Assembly: GCA_022578965.1 (NCBI GenBank)
Contig: MU400541.1
Location: forward strand, 1-64,000
Origin: Xylaria sp. FL1777
Lineage: Eukaryota > Ascomycota > Sordariomycetes > Xylariales > Xylariaceae
Direction: 5' to 3'
Length of the DNA stretch: 64,000 bases
Shown: positions 49,913-61,400 of the stretch, piece by piece
Layout: the number at the start of each line of letters is the position of its first letter
How positions within the stretch are numbered: position 1 is the stretch's first letter
Translations under genes and position numbers: made by a program
The notes under the pieces: model-generated
Databases searched by the model: none
The model's input: the letters and a program-made list of their open reading frames with translations, nothing else
What the model was told of the DNA's origin: nothing

Positions 49913-50199
49913 TATTAAAATAACTAGTTATTAGTTGTAACTTTTATATATAGTATGTATAATAAGTTTTGCACAAAGACTATTTTGTGCAAAAGCTATT
50001 ACATAAACTAAAGTAATCTTAGTGTTAGTTTAGCTTGTACGCTAGCAAAGTTTTTACATATAAAGAAAAACCTTTGCTTTATACGAACTTTTTTTTTTTT
50101 TAAACATATAAAATATAGATAGCTTATAATACAAAAATTATTGTACTTTGTTTTAGCATATATATATTAAACGTACGATCGTACAAAGCTTATTTAATA
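49913..50199 (+). repeat. Element 4 right LTR (3')
   Basis: 287 bp, TATTAAAATAACTAG...CTTATTTAATA, with TSD GTTTT at 50,200-50,204. CGTACGATCGTAC near 50,172 keeps a palindrome that is CGTACGATTATAT in the left LTR. Confidence 0.93.
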
Positions 50200-50636
50200 G
50201 TTTTATTTATAATATAAACAGCTAAAATTAGTTTAGCTTGCTAATATAAAAGCATAACTATAAATAGTTAAAATATAACGCTTAAATAAATTATTTTTTG
50301 CTTTATATAAAACAGATTATAATAAACAGTATTATTTTATTATATTTTTTAAAATTAAAAATAGCTTATATTTTAAGCTTAGCTAGCTTATAAAACAAAA
50401 AATTATTAATATAAAGCTTACTTAAAGCAAACATTAAGTTATATAATTAAATTAAACTATTATTTAAACATAAAATAATTAAAACAATAATAAAATAAAA
50501 GCAAACATAGCAGCTATAATATAAGCTAAAAGTATTTTTAAGGCTTATAACGTTAAACCTTATGTTTTATAAAGTTAAAAAAAAAACAAACAACTTAGTA
50601 CACTAAATAGCCTTTAAAAAAACAACAATGTTTAAA

Positions 50637-51165
50637 GCAAAATTAAATAGCAATTAAGTACATTAAACCTTTATTTTCCCCTTGTTTTAGTAAAAAACAA
50701 CAATCTTTATAAAAAAGCTAAATCGGATATTATGCAAGGTAACAATTAGCAACTTAATATACCTTTATTTTGCTTACCGGATTATTTCATTTAAGCTTTC
50801 TATTATTAAAACCAGGACTTATTCACTAAAGGAAACAGTTATAATAATAATAACCTTTTCACTAAAGAAAACAAAAGTCATAAAAATAATAACCCTTAAG
50901 GCAAAATTAAACAGCAACTTTATACATTAAAAAGCCTTTATTTTTCCTTTGCTTTAGTAAAGAACAACAATGTTTATAAAGCTAAATCGGATATTCCGCA
51001 AAGTAACAAACAACAACTTAATACACCTTTATTTTACTTACTAAATTATTTTATTTAAGCTTTTTATTATTAAGACTAGAACTTATTCACTAAAGGAAAC
51101 AGTTATAATAATAATAACCTTTTCACTAAAAAAACAAAGGTTATAAAGATAATAACCTTATTAAA
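50637..51165. repeat. 263-bp tandem duplication with an internal minisatellite
   Basis: Two head-to-tail copies (starting 50,637 and 50,901) share landmarks GCTAAATCGGATATT (50,717 and 50,981) and TTCACTAAAGGAAACAG (about 50,822 and 51,084), so the period is 262-264 bp. Each ends in copies of ACAGTTATAATAATAATAACC; further partial units reach 51,200. The block keeps TC, CC and GG dinucleotides. No open frame is evident. Confidence 0.8.
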
Positions 51166-51199
51166 GAAAACAGTTATAATAATAATAACCTTATTAAGT

Positions 51200-51630
51200 A
51201 ATTTAACGAAGCTTTTTTTTTTAAAGAGCTAAAAGTTAAAAACAAGCCGTTAATAGCATAGCTTTAAATAAACCTCTAAATTTTAACTTTAGCCCTTTTA
51301 TACGTTTAACATTTATAGCTTTTTTTTTATTTAACTTGCTTAATCTATATAGCTTTTATTATTTTTTAAGTGCCACGCTTTAAATATTTTTAAACAACAG
51401 TTAAAAGCCTTATTAAATATTTAACTAACAAAGTAATAGCAGTAGTAGCAAAACTACTAAAGCTAACTAGGTTAACTTTTGTTGCTTATTATTTATTTTA
51501 GCTATAACTAGTTTTTTATGTTAACCTTTAGCGTTTTTATTATATAAACTAAAACCTAGTAGCTTTGTTTAGTTATAATAACAAAAATGCGGCTTAAGTG
51601 CACAATTATTAAAAATGAACAGCATTTTAA
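51200..51630. other. AT-rich DNA, nothing recognised
   Basis: Both strands were read without a supported gene or a second copy in the window. The last five bases before the solo LTR (GTAGC, 51,631-51,635) are its target duplication. Confidence 0.4.
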
Positions 51631-51635
51631 GTAGC

Positions 51636-52152
51636 TGTTACGAAATGGGCTAACCAGGCTAGTTAAAAAGCCAAGTATAAAGAAAACATGCGCGAAAGGA
51701 GTCCTATTTGTTAAAAGGATATATATTTAAACTACTATGAGGGTTTAATGCATAAACTTAACAGACTTAAGCGTTAAGTCTATTAAACCTTAAACTTAAT
51801 AAACTTAAGCGTTAAGTTTATTAAGCCTTAAACTTAAAACGATATAACGTTAAGTTTATTAAAAAAAGCAACGTTTACGGATTACTATTACTGTTTTCTT
51901 TGTTTATATAATTATGCACTTTTTATATTTAGTTATTTATTTAGTTCTTAGCTTTTTAGCTATTAATTTCTTATAACCGCTAAGCACTAATATACTTATT
52001 ACTTTTAATCCTTTAAGACCCCTATTAATGCATAGTAGTAAGAGTACCTTAAAAACCTCCTTAATAAACTACTATTAAGGATTTTATTGTTACCTGCAAA
52101 TTAAAACCCCAAAAGCAAACCTGTTATATTAATATATAACAGGTTTGTTATA
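51636..52152 (+). mobile_element. Solo LTR, type B
   Basis: 517 bp, TGTTACGAAATGGG...GTTTGTTATA, a full-length match to the reverse complement of the LTRs of element 2. GTAGC flanks it exactly on both sides (51,631-51,635 and 52,153-52,157), and no interior sequence adjoins, so it is the product of recombination between the two LTRs of a former element. It keeps CCAGGC, GAGGGTTT and other pre-mutation sequence in places. Confidence 0.94.
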
Positions 52153-52157
52153 GTAGC

Positions 52158-53330
52158 ATTAATATAGAACTAAAAACTAATATATTACAAGTAATTTTAA
52201 AGCTTTAATAATAATATAAGCTATTTATAGCTTAAATTAATTTAAAAATAGCTTAAAATATAATAAATAAGCAGATTTTCTAAAAATTAGTTATATTATA
52301 ACTAGCTTAAAAAAGCGCAAACTATATAAAAGTTTTTACTATAAATAATTAAAAATAAAAAACAATAAACTATTATTAAATAAATATTTTAAGTAAAAAC
52401 TCTTTATTTTTAGTTAAACATAACTTTATTGCTTATTAAGCATAGCTTTATTGCTTAATTATTTATAATATATACTTAATATATAAACTATAAATTCCTT
52501 ATATATTCTCACTTAACATTATATATATGTTCTTATTTAATACATATATATTTTCATTTAATACTACACGTACTTAATGCTATATAATATATATAATAAT
52601 GCAATTATTACCACGTTTTATATGCAAGGTGCATTTATTTATATTAAGCATTATAGCTATATTATGCTATTTATTTGTTTTGTTAGTTTTTAATAATAAG
52701 TTAACACTTTTATTTATTAGCAATATATTAATATTAAATAATACAAATATTTACTTTAGCTGCTTTTATTATAACATTAAAATTATAAAAAGCAACTTAA
52801 ATATTAACGTTTACTTGTATTTAAGTGTTTTTTAGTTTGCAACTTTTATTAAAATATTGTTTGCTTATTAAAATACGTATTAATAACTTATAAAAAAGTT
52901 TGCATTTAAAGCAAAGCTAAGCTTTTTTAGCGCAGCTATGCAAGCTTTTTAGTTTTTTTGTTTTAAAAACAAGTATAACAAAATACTTAAAAATAAAGGG
53001 TTGTTTTTTAACTTTTGATTTATTTTATTACTAGTTGCTAAAAATGATATTTTATTATTTGCTGCTAAAAATAAAATAACTATAAGGGTATTATATAATA
53101 TTTACTAATATATAAAGCACTTAATACATAATGTATTTACTAGTATTGCTTTTTTAGCTATTCGTAAATATGTACTTTAATTAGTTACTTAATAAAAAGT
53201 AGCTATTATGCTATTTTAAGTACGCGTTATTTTATTATTATTGCTTGCTATTTATTTACCTTTTTTTTTTTCGTTTTTTTCTTTTTTTTTTACTTTACTA
53301 CTAGCAAAAAACAGCAAAACCTTGCACATT
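52158..53330. other. AT-rich DNA, no convincing gene
   Basis: Contains a short imperfect array of about 28-bp units (TATATGTTCTTATTTAATACA-type, 52,495-52,595). A 78-codon hydrophobic frame at 52,599-52,835 has no homolog I recognise and no supporting context, and is treated as chance. Confidence 0.4.
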
Positions 53331-53378
53331 TAGCTACTATAACGTTCTGCAAACTTATTTATCTTTATTATTAACAAC

Positions 53379-53789
53379 ATGCAAACTTCACGGTTTACGC
53401 GGTTAACTAAGAGCAGCTCTAGCTTTTCACCCAGATTAACCTCTAAAAATGAAAATACCCTTAAACAGAAAAAAACGCCAACTCTTTAGCTAACTCTTTA
53501 GCTAACTCCTCTAAAGACACCAACTTTTTAAAAGCTAAATACCCCTAAAAAAATACATGCCCTTAAGACACATGCCCTTGAGACATATGCTCTTAAGAAA
53601 CCACATACTTCCAAAAAAACACATGCTCTTAAAAACACTGCTTTTACCACCTTTTTTACTTTTTCTAAAATTATTAGCATATTAAAAAACAAAAGAATAT
53701 GCTTTTTATCCGTTAAAAAAGTTATAAGTATACTTAATAAAACAAATAACTTAATTAAAACTATTATAAATATATTTTAAAAAGTAGTA
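53379..53789 (+). pseudogene. Partly preserved Ser/Thr/Lys-rich coding relic
   Basis: A frame of 137 codons from ATG 53,379 to TAG 53,787 has only three internal stops, two TAG and one TAA, each explained by a single C-to-T change in CAG or CAA. The N-terminus reads MQTSRFTRLTKSSSSFSPRL. Residues 30-50 are a TPTL/LTPLK-type repeat, and residues 60-85 carry four to five units of a THALK motif (IHALKTHALETYALKK). The C-terminal part is lysine-rich. DNA at 53,340-53,660 is clearly less mutated than its neighbours, with many TC, CC and CA, and has periodic ACATGCCCTTAAG units at 15 bp. It may be the N-terminal, disordered part of a retrotransposon gag whose remainder (to 55,177) has decayed. The product is not recognised. 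Confidence 0.45.
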
Positions 53790-55177
53790 TGCTATTAAAA
53801 TAGCATTAAAGATTTTTAAATATAGGTATTTTATTTATAAAATTTAGCTTTAAATAAAAAGCTATAAAAAAGTAAATAGAATACTTTTAAATAATAAATA
53901 AAAAAGTTATATAACAAAATATATAAAAATATTATAAATAAAAAGCAAAAAATTAAAAACTAAAAAGCAAAAGTAATTAAATTTTTAACTATGTTAAGCG
54001 CTTTAAGCTTATAATTTTAGCACTTAATTAAGTTAAAATTTTATAACTTTTTTAATAAACTTTAAAACTAAATAGCATAAAATAATATAAGCTATTTATT
54101 TGCTATAGCATTATTAAATATATAAACATATTATTAAATTATATTAAGTATTATTAAAAAACAAAGTATTTAAAGAACTTTTAGTATATAAATAATTAAT
54201 ATAAAAAGCTTTAATAGTATTATTTACTGCAAGCTAATTAAAAAAAAAATAAAAGCAGCTTAAATAGCAGTTAGTTTGCACAAGTTTTTAATAAGCAAGC
54301 TATTTATACTAAAACTAATTAAAAATAAAAAATTTAATAAAGCTATTAAGTTATTTAAAGCAAGCAAGCAAGCAGCTAAATAATAGTTTTTTTTTGCTAA
54401 AGTTAACTTATTTAAAGTTAAAAATAGCAATAATATAACATTTTAAAAAAAGCTTGTATTTATAAAGCTTAATATATTTAAATTTCTAACTAAATGTTTT
54501 TGCAAAGCTATTATTTTATTAAACTTAAAAATAACCTTTAATAAAATATATTAGTTAATAAAATATAACATTTTAAAGCTTTTTTTAAATATAATAATAA
54601 AAGTAAAAAAAGTAATATATATATACTACTATTAAATTTAATTAATATATAACTTTAGCATAAAACAGTTAAAATATAAGTTAAACTTTAATTACTTAAT
54701 TAAAGAAATAATTAATTATATATATAAATTAAAAGTGCAAATAAACAAAAAGCTTAATGCAAAAAAAGACTTTTTTAATATAAAAAAAAAGCTAGTTTTT
54801 TTTTAAAATAATTTTAGTTTAATTAAAGTTTTTAAGCATAAAGCTTTAAACTAGCTAGCTAATAATAATATAAAACAATAAATATAACATTATTAAATTA
54901 GTAGTTATAAATACTATTGTTATTAATTTTATAATAATAATATTATTTTGCGTAATAAATATATATTCTTAAAAAATAAAATAATTAAAAGCTATAAATA
55001 ATATAACTATAATGCTAAATATATTATTAGCTTAGCTTTATAATAACTTTAAAATGCTTTTTATTTTGAAAGCTCTTTAAGTAAACTTAAATAATAACTT
55101 TTGGTTTTTAAACAAAGTTATATATATTTAAAAAGTTAATTTAGTTTTTTTAATTATTATGCAAAATATATTTAATT
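53790..55177. other. Heavily mutated DNA, nothing legible
   Basis: A-rich on the plus strand and full of stops. It could be the continuation of the element that starts at 53,379, and continues beyond LINE copy 2 from 60,351, but no second copy is present to test this. Confidence 0.35.
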
Positions 55178-55192
55178 TAATAATTAATTAAA
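55178..55192. repeat. Left target-site duplication of LINE copy 2
   Basis: TAATAATTAATTAAA, 15 bp, repeated exactly at 60,336-60,350. Part of the match is simple AT sequence, but the position at both element ends is exact. Confidence 0.85.
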
Positions 55193-58100
55193 AAGGAGCT
55201 TTTTTGAATTCTTTACACTTAATTATAACTTTATAAGTTTAAGCTTAATTATTAAATAATTAAGATTGCTAGAGTTAGCGTAGCAATTTTTACTTATTAA
55301 ATAGGTTATATTTTATTTGCGGAGTGCAAATATAATAAAAAACGAAAAAATGGTATTAAACAATTTATTTGTTAAAAATATAACTAATATGCTACTAAAA
55401 CTTATTAGTAATATAACTGCAATATAGTAGCATTTTAACAAAAAACGCAAAGCTAACAAACTTTTTAATATATAAAAAATAGTTAATAAAATTATAAAAC
55501 TAATATTATAGCTATTAATAAAAAAAAAAATAGCAAAAGAAATTTTTTTTTAAAAGAACGCAAAAAAAGCACAAATAACATATACATTAAAAAAAGCTTA
55601 AAAAGGCTAACAAAGCATAAAGCCTAATAACAAAAATAACTTTAATATATTTATAACTTATTATAATTTAAATGCTACTATAAAAGCTAACTAAAAAAGC
55701 ATTAAAAATATTATTTAAAAGCTTTTTTAATAAACTTTATTAAACATAAATACGCTAAAATTTTAAGCATAAATTATAGCTTTATAGCTAGCTTGTAATA
55801 ATAAAACAATGCTATTTAAACAAAACAAAAAAATACTAATTAAAATTAAAAAATAAGCTAATAATTTTAAAAACAAAACATTAGCTAATATTATTAAAGC
55901 AGTAAATATAACGCTTATAAGCAGTAATATAATTACTACTAAAAAGCTATATAATAAAAACATAATAATTACCTTTAAAAAGGCAATGCTTTAAAAAGCT
56001 AAAAAAAAAAGTAAATTATAAAGGCTTTTAAAAAAAAATTAAAAATATAATAAAAAAAAATAGCATTAATAATAAAAAATGTTTTAGCAAAACAAGTTAA
56101 AGCAATATACTTAAATAAAAACTTATTATAGTTATTATACAATAAATATTTTAAAATTATAAAATGCAAAAAAATACTATTTAAAAACGTAAAAGCTAAA
56201 TTTGCATTAATATTATTATATATAAGCAATATTATAATAGCTAAAACAATATATAAAAATAGCTTTTTATAAAAAGTTTAGCTATTTAATTATAAACTTT
56301 TTGCTATAAAGCTTAAAGTTATATAATATTTTAATTATTATAAATATAGTTATATAGCTAAATATTGCTATAAAAACTTAAAGTATAGTTATTGCTTAGC
56401 TTTAAAGCATTAAAAAAGTAAAAAAAGCTACTTAATAAAAACGCAAAAAGCAAAGCAAAAATATATAAACTATAAAAAAGCATATATAGCATAAAATAAA
56501 GCTTGCTAAAAAAAAGTTAAACAAAAAAATAAAGCAAAAGTAATATATATATTATAACTTAAAAGCTTTTAAAGTGCTAAAAAAGCAATAATAATAAGCA
56601 AAAAAATAAATAAAAATAGTTTAAAAATATTAATAATATTAGTATTTATAAAGCTAAATAAAAAAAAGTTATTAGCAAAAAAACAGTAAACTAGTAATAT
56701 AAGCAAAAATTTATTTTTATTAATTTAATAATATATAATATTGCTTTTTAAAACATTATAAAATTTAAAAGTAATATAGTATATATATTATAAAATAATA
56801 GCTTTAATTATATAATAGTTTAAAAGCTAATAATTAATAAACATAATAATATATATTGCTTTAGTAGTAATAGCTACTAGGTTATTTAATTAAAAAATAA
56901 AGCTATATTATATATAAATAAAAAAATTGCAATAAAAACGCTAGTAAAAAACGCTAGTAAAAACTAAGCAAAAGTTATAATAAGTAGTAATAATTTAGCA
57001 GTATTTTTATAGTTAATATACTTGCTAAATTAAAAAAAAACAATTTAATGCAGTTTAATTTAAGAAATATATAAAGCAAGCAAGCTAAAAAAACGTTATA
57101 TATTTATAAATAACTTTAATTTTTATTATTTATTATAAAACTTAAAAAGCAAAAAAAACTAAAAAGCAAATAAATTGCTTAAGTTTACTATATAATAAAA
57201 TTTTATATTAGCTATTTTTTAAAAAAAAGTAACTAAAACAAAGCATAAATAAAAAAGCTTAATAATAAACTTAGTATAAATATTTAATAATTTAGCTATT
57301 ATTTATTAAAAGGACTTAAAGTAGCTAAGTTTTAATTATAAAGCATTAAAAGTTATAATTAATTTAAAAGCAGCTTTATAAAAATATTTAAAAAAAGCAA
57401 AAAAATAAAACTAGCTTAAATTAAATAAAAATAAAGCAGCTATAAAAATAAAAACTATTATTATAAAAATATATATATTATATATATTTAATAAGCTAAA
57501 TAATACTTTTAACTTTTTAATTTAATAACTAGTAAAAATAGCAAATAAAATAACGCTTAAAAAAACTATAAAAAAAAAACACTAAGTATTACTTTAGTAG
57601 TTTTTAAAAGTAGTTAAAACAAAAAAAAAAGCAAAACAAGCGTACTGTAAGTTTTAAAGCAAAAGAACTAAAGTAGCATAGCAAACTTTTAAAAAAAAAA
57701 AAAAAGCTTTTAGCAATAAAATAAAAAAAGCATAAAAACATAGCTAAAAATAAGCATTTATAAAAGTATTTAAAAATTTTAAGTTATTATAAAGCTTAGC
57801 TAAATAAGCAAGGTTTGCGTATAAACTAGCTTTAAGAATTATTATAATTTTATTATTAAAACAAATAAAAAATAAGCTGCTTTTTGTTAATACTTTTAAA
57901 AAAAAAACAGCTTTATTAATAAAACGCTTTTTTTTTATACTATTAGTAAACTTGTTTAATATATTTAAAAAAAACTTAACTTATAATAGCTATTAAAAGT
58001 TTATAATTAACGTTAATACAAAAAAAAAACATAATATTGCTAATATAAAAATTAGCGCTATAAAAAGCGCTAAAAAATAACTTGTTACTTAATAGCTTTT

Positions 58101-60335
58101 TTAAAGCTTATAAATCTGCTTTAATAAAAAAAATAGCAATATTATATATTGCTAGTTTTTTATTAAAGTATTACTTAATGCGATTTAAGCAAGCAAAAAT
58201 AATAGTTATATTTAAACTTAAAAAGTTAAAAAAAACTAAAAAAACAGCTAAAAAGTAACGCTTTATTATGTTTATTTATATAATAAAAAAAGTACTAAAA
58301 AAAAAGCTATATTATTATATAGCAAAAATAACTAAACAAAAGAGTTTTTTATTAAATAACTAAATAAGTAATAAATAAAACAAATTAATAAACGTAGCTA
58401 TTAAACTAGTATTAAAAATAGCAAAAAAAGCAATTAGCAAAAAAAGCATAACGTTTTTACTATAGCTAGATATTATAAAAGCTTTTAATATTATTAATAA
58501 AAAAAAAATAATATATATTTTGTAATAAAAAAGCTTTTTTTTTAAAATAATTATATAAGTAAACTTTTTTATATTAAACTATATAATATATTTTTGCTTT
58601 AATAAAGCAGTATTTTAGTTAATAGTGCTAAAAGCTAAAGTTTTTTAAAGGTTTTTGCTTTTATTTTTTTTTTTTTTTTTATATATTTTAATATTTTATA
58701 ATAACTTTGCTATGTATTAAAAGCTAATAATAGTTAGCTTTATTAATAATATTAACTTTATTATAGCAAACTTAAATATAAAGTAAAACTGCAAAACTTT
58801 AAAAGCAGTATAAAAAACATATAAAAACTAAACAAAACAACATAAAATAAAGTTTATATTACAAAAAAGCAAATTAATATATTTTTTTAGCAATAAAATA
58901 ACGCTTATATAAGTAATACATTTTTTTAATGCAATAATATATTTAAAAAATAGCGCAAAGTTTTTAAAAATATAGTTTAATAAAAACATAAAATAAAAAA
59001 AATATTTAGCAAAGCTTAAAAAAAAATTAAGCATTTAGTTATACGTAATAATTAAGCTATAAAACTTTATATAAAGTAATAATATAGCAAAAGCAAAGCA
59101 AATATACGTTATAATAATATAAAGCATTTTAGCTTATAGTATAATAACTTAGCATAAAAACTTTAAAAAAAACAAAACAAAAAGTATTATTAACTTATTA
59201 GTAATAATTTAAAATAAGTGCTTTAAATATATAATTAAAGCTTTTAAAGCAACTAAAATAAAGCATTTAAAAACTAAAATAAAGATTTTTTTTATTAACT
59301 TGTATTTTAATAGTAAAATAGTAGCTTATAAGCATTATATAAAAAGTTTAGCAGCTAAAAAGTTAATTTAAAAAGCAACAAAAAAAATTAAAACTTTTAT
59401 TTAAAACATAAAAGCTTAAAAAGCTAAAAATTAAACAAAAAGTAAGCTTATAAGTAATAATAAAAGCATAACTAAAAAAAATCTAATGCTAGCTTTAAAC
59501 TTTTAGCAAAAAAAGTAGTTAAAAAAAAAAAACTTAAAATTATATTAAAAAAAAAATAAATAAGCAAATAAAGCTAAACTAAAACAAATAGCAGCTATTT
59601 AATAATAGCTAAATAAAAGCTTAATAAAAATAAAGCTTTTAAGAAATATAGCAAATTATTAAAGCATAAAGCAGCTATAATAATGCAAATACATACTAAA
59701 AAAATAAAGCTAAAAGTGTTTTTATATAAAAAAAAAGTTTTAAGCTTTTTTATGCTTTTTTATAAATGCGCAAAAAAAAAAAAAACTTTTTAATATATAG
59801 TTTTATGTTATAACTTATTAAAAAACAAAAAAAAGCAGCTATAAAAAAGCTTTGCAGCTAAGTTACTATAAATTAACAAAAATTTATAATTAGCTATAAA
59901 AAAGCTTAAAGCTATAAATAATATTATAAAGTAGCTATTTATTACTAATAAAATAGCAATATATAATAAAGCAGTTAAAATAAAAAGAAATAAAAAAAGA
60001 AAAAAAAAGCAGAAAATAAGAAAAGAACTAGCAGAAAAAGCAAAAGCGCTTTTCTAAAGATCTTAAAAAACAAAGAAAAAGCTTTTATATGCTTTCTAAA
60101 AAAGCAAGAAGTTTAAAAGCTTTAAAAAAAGTTTTTTTGCTTTTTAACCATTATTTTCTGTTTAATAAGCTAGTTAATAAAAACTAGTTGTTATAAAGTA
60201 AAAGAACTTTAAAGTAGTAGTATAAACATTATTGCATGAAGTTTTTATTTGGCTTTTTGTACGGTTTTACTTATAAGTACACAAGTAAAAAAACTGCGCT
60301 ATAAAGCAGTACAGCAGGTTATTAATAATAATAAA
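55193..60335 (+). mobile_element. LINE copy 2, uninterrupted
   Basis: 5,143 bp, aligning end to end with LINE copy 1. It begins GGAGCTTTTTTGAATTC, ends with the same hairpin and TAA-type tail, and is flanked by a 15-bp duplication. It holds the empty sites of elements 2 and 3, which gives the order of events: LINE first, LTR elements later. Copy 2 is on the whole more mutated than copy 1 in the body, yet in its first 150 bp it retains G and C where copy 1 has A and T. Confidence 0.93.
55350..56520 (+). pseudogene. LINE copy 2 ORF1 relic
   Basis: The start codon ATG at 55,350 is intact here (MVLNNLFVKN), followed by a lysine-rich, probably helical region (IKKKIAKEIFF, KNAKKAQITYTLKKA) with scattered stops. 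The zinc-knuckle segment lies at about 56,332-56,500 and reads FNYYKYSYIAKYCYKNLKY, so both first cysteines have become tyrosine. The second knuckle keeps its cysteine in YSYCLALKH. Endonuclease and RT relics follow as in copy 1. Confidence 0.75.
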
Positions 60336-60350
60336 TAATAATTAATTAAA

Positions 60351-60800
60351 TAGCTATTTTGTTTTGCTTAAATTTAAAGCTTATATTATAATATATTAAA
60401 AATAAAGTTATAAATATTTATAATGCTAAACTTTTTTTGTTTAATATATATAGCTAATGTTAAGTTATTTAAATCTAAAATAAATATGTTTTGCTTTTAA
60501 AACTGCTTTTTTAATAAGCTAATTATAGCATGTATATTATATAAAAAGCTTTAGCTATTAGTTTAATACTGTTTAAACTTAATATTTAAAAAAGCTTTAA
60601 TAGCTACATTACTAGCTATAAAATCTTAATATAATATAATTTGCTTAATATTATAGCTTATATATTATTTAGTTTAATTAACTAAGTTATTTAAATTAGC
60701 TATTAATAATAGCTTTATAACTAGTTCTTAAAATCGAAAATCTTTTAAAAGCTTAATAGTAATTTTTATTTGCTTTTGTTTTAAAAAAGGCTTTTTATAA
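60351..60800. other. AT-rich DNA, nothing recognised
   Basis: Follows the right target duplication of LINE copy 2. No open frame or repeat partner was found in the window. Confidence 0.4.
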
Positions 60801-60812
60801 AGTAAGGACTCT

Positions 60813-60973
60813 AAGTTTAACTTTGCTTTTAAGTTTAACTTTATTGCTAAGTTAACCTTTATTGCTAAATTAACCTTTATTGCTAAGTTAACCTTTGTTA
60901 TTAAGTTAACCTTTGTTGCTAAGTTAACCTTTATTGCTAAATTAACTTCTGTTCTTAAGTTAGACTTTAACTT
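60813..60973. repeat. 18-bp tandem array
   Basis: Eight exact 18-bp steps of AAGTTAACCTTTATTGCT from 60,813 to 60,956 plus a partial ninth. 18 is a multiple of three, so a repeated hexapeptide could once have been encoded, but no long frame surrounds it. CC is kept in five of the units. Confidence 0.85.
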
Positions 60974-61024
60974 AAGCTGTTTAGCCGGTTTCCTTTTTGT
61001 GCCTTTATAATAAAATTTAATGTG

Positions 61025-61400
61025 CTAACTAAGATTTGCTTAAAATGAAAAAATCTTGCTACACTTATTGTAATAAAGGCGTTCTTTAAAATATATAGCG
61101 CAATTATGCTTAATAAAATCCTTTTTTTTTATAAAAGCATAAGTATACTTATTATAGCTATATAAGCGTTCTTTAAAATATATAGCACAAATATGCTAAT
61201 TAAAATATAGCTTTTATAAAAAGGTTTTGTTATATTTATTATAGCTATGCAAGCGTTTCTTAAAATATATAACGTAAATATACCAATTAAGATTTATTTT
61301 TTATGTAAAAGTTAAGTTATATTTATTATAGCTATATAAGCATTTCTTAAGGTATATAACGCAAATATATTTATTAAGGTCTGATTTTTTTATAAAATAT
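61025..61400. repeat. 87-bp tandem array, four full units
   Basis: The block GCGTTCTTTAAAATATATA starts at 61,079, 61,166, 61,253 and 61,340, an exact 87-bp period. Each unit ends in CTTATTATAGCTATATAA. The part before 61,079 is a diverged unit. 87 is also a multiple of three. Differences between units are mainly C/T and G/A. Confidence 0.85.

Larger units (their letters stand above)
42825..50199 (+). mobile_element. Element 4: LTR retrotransposon, probably Ty3/Gypsy
   Basis: 7,375 bp, with 287-bp direct terminal repeats and a perfect 5-bp duplication GTTTT (42,820-42,824 and 50,200-50,204). A run of ten A followed by GTAGCTAG precedes the right LTR, as a polypurine tract would for a plus-strand element, and a Gypsy-like RNase H fragment reads on the plus strand at 46,302-46,443. 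The interior is the most completely mutated large block of the window: TpC and CpC are nearly gone. Confidence 0.92.

Noticed and set aside
52599..52835. 78-codon plus-strand frame with hydrophobic N-terminus
   Set aside because: Preceded by an AT microsatellite, no family resemblance, no ribosomal or promoter context meaningful for a fungus, and Leu/Ile/Asn composition expected from the base composition.
55763..56229. Two short minus-strand frames in LINE copy 2
   Set aside because: They are the complement of LINE ORF1; the true frame is plus, shown by the zinc knuckles.
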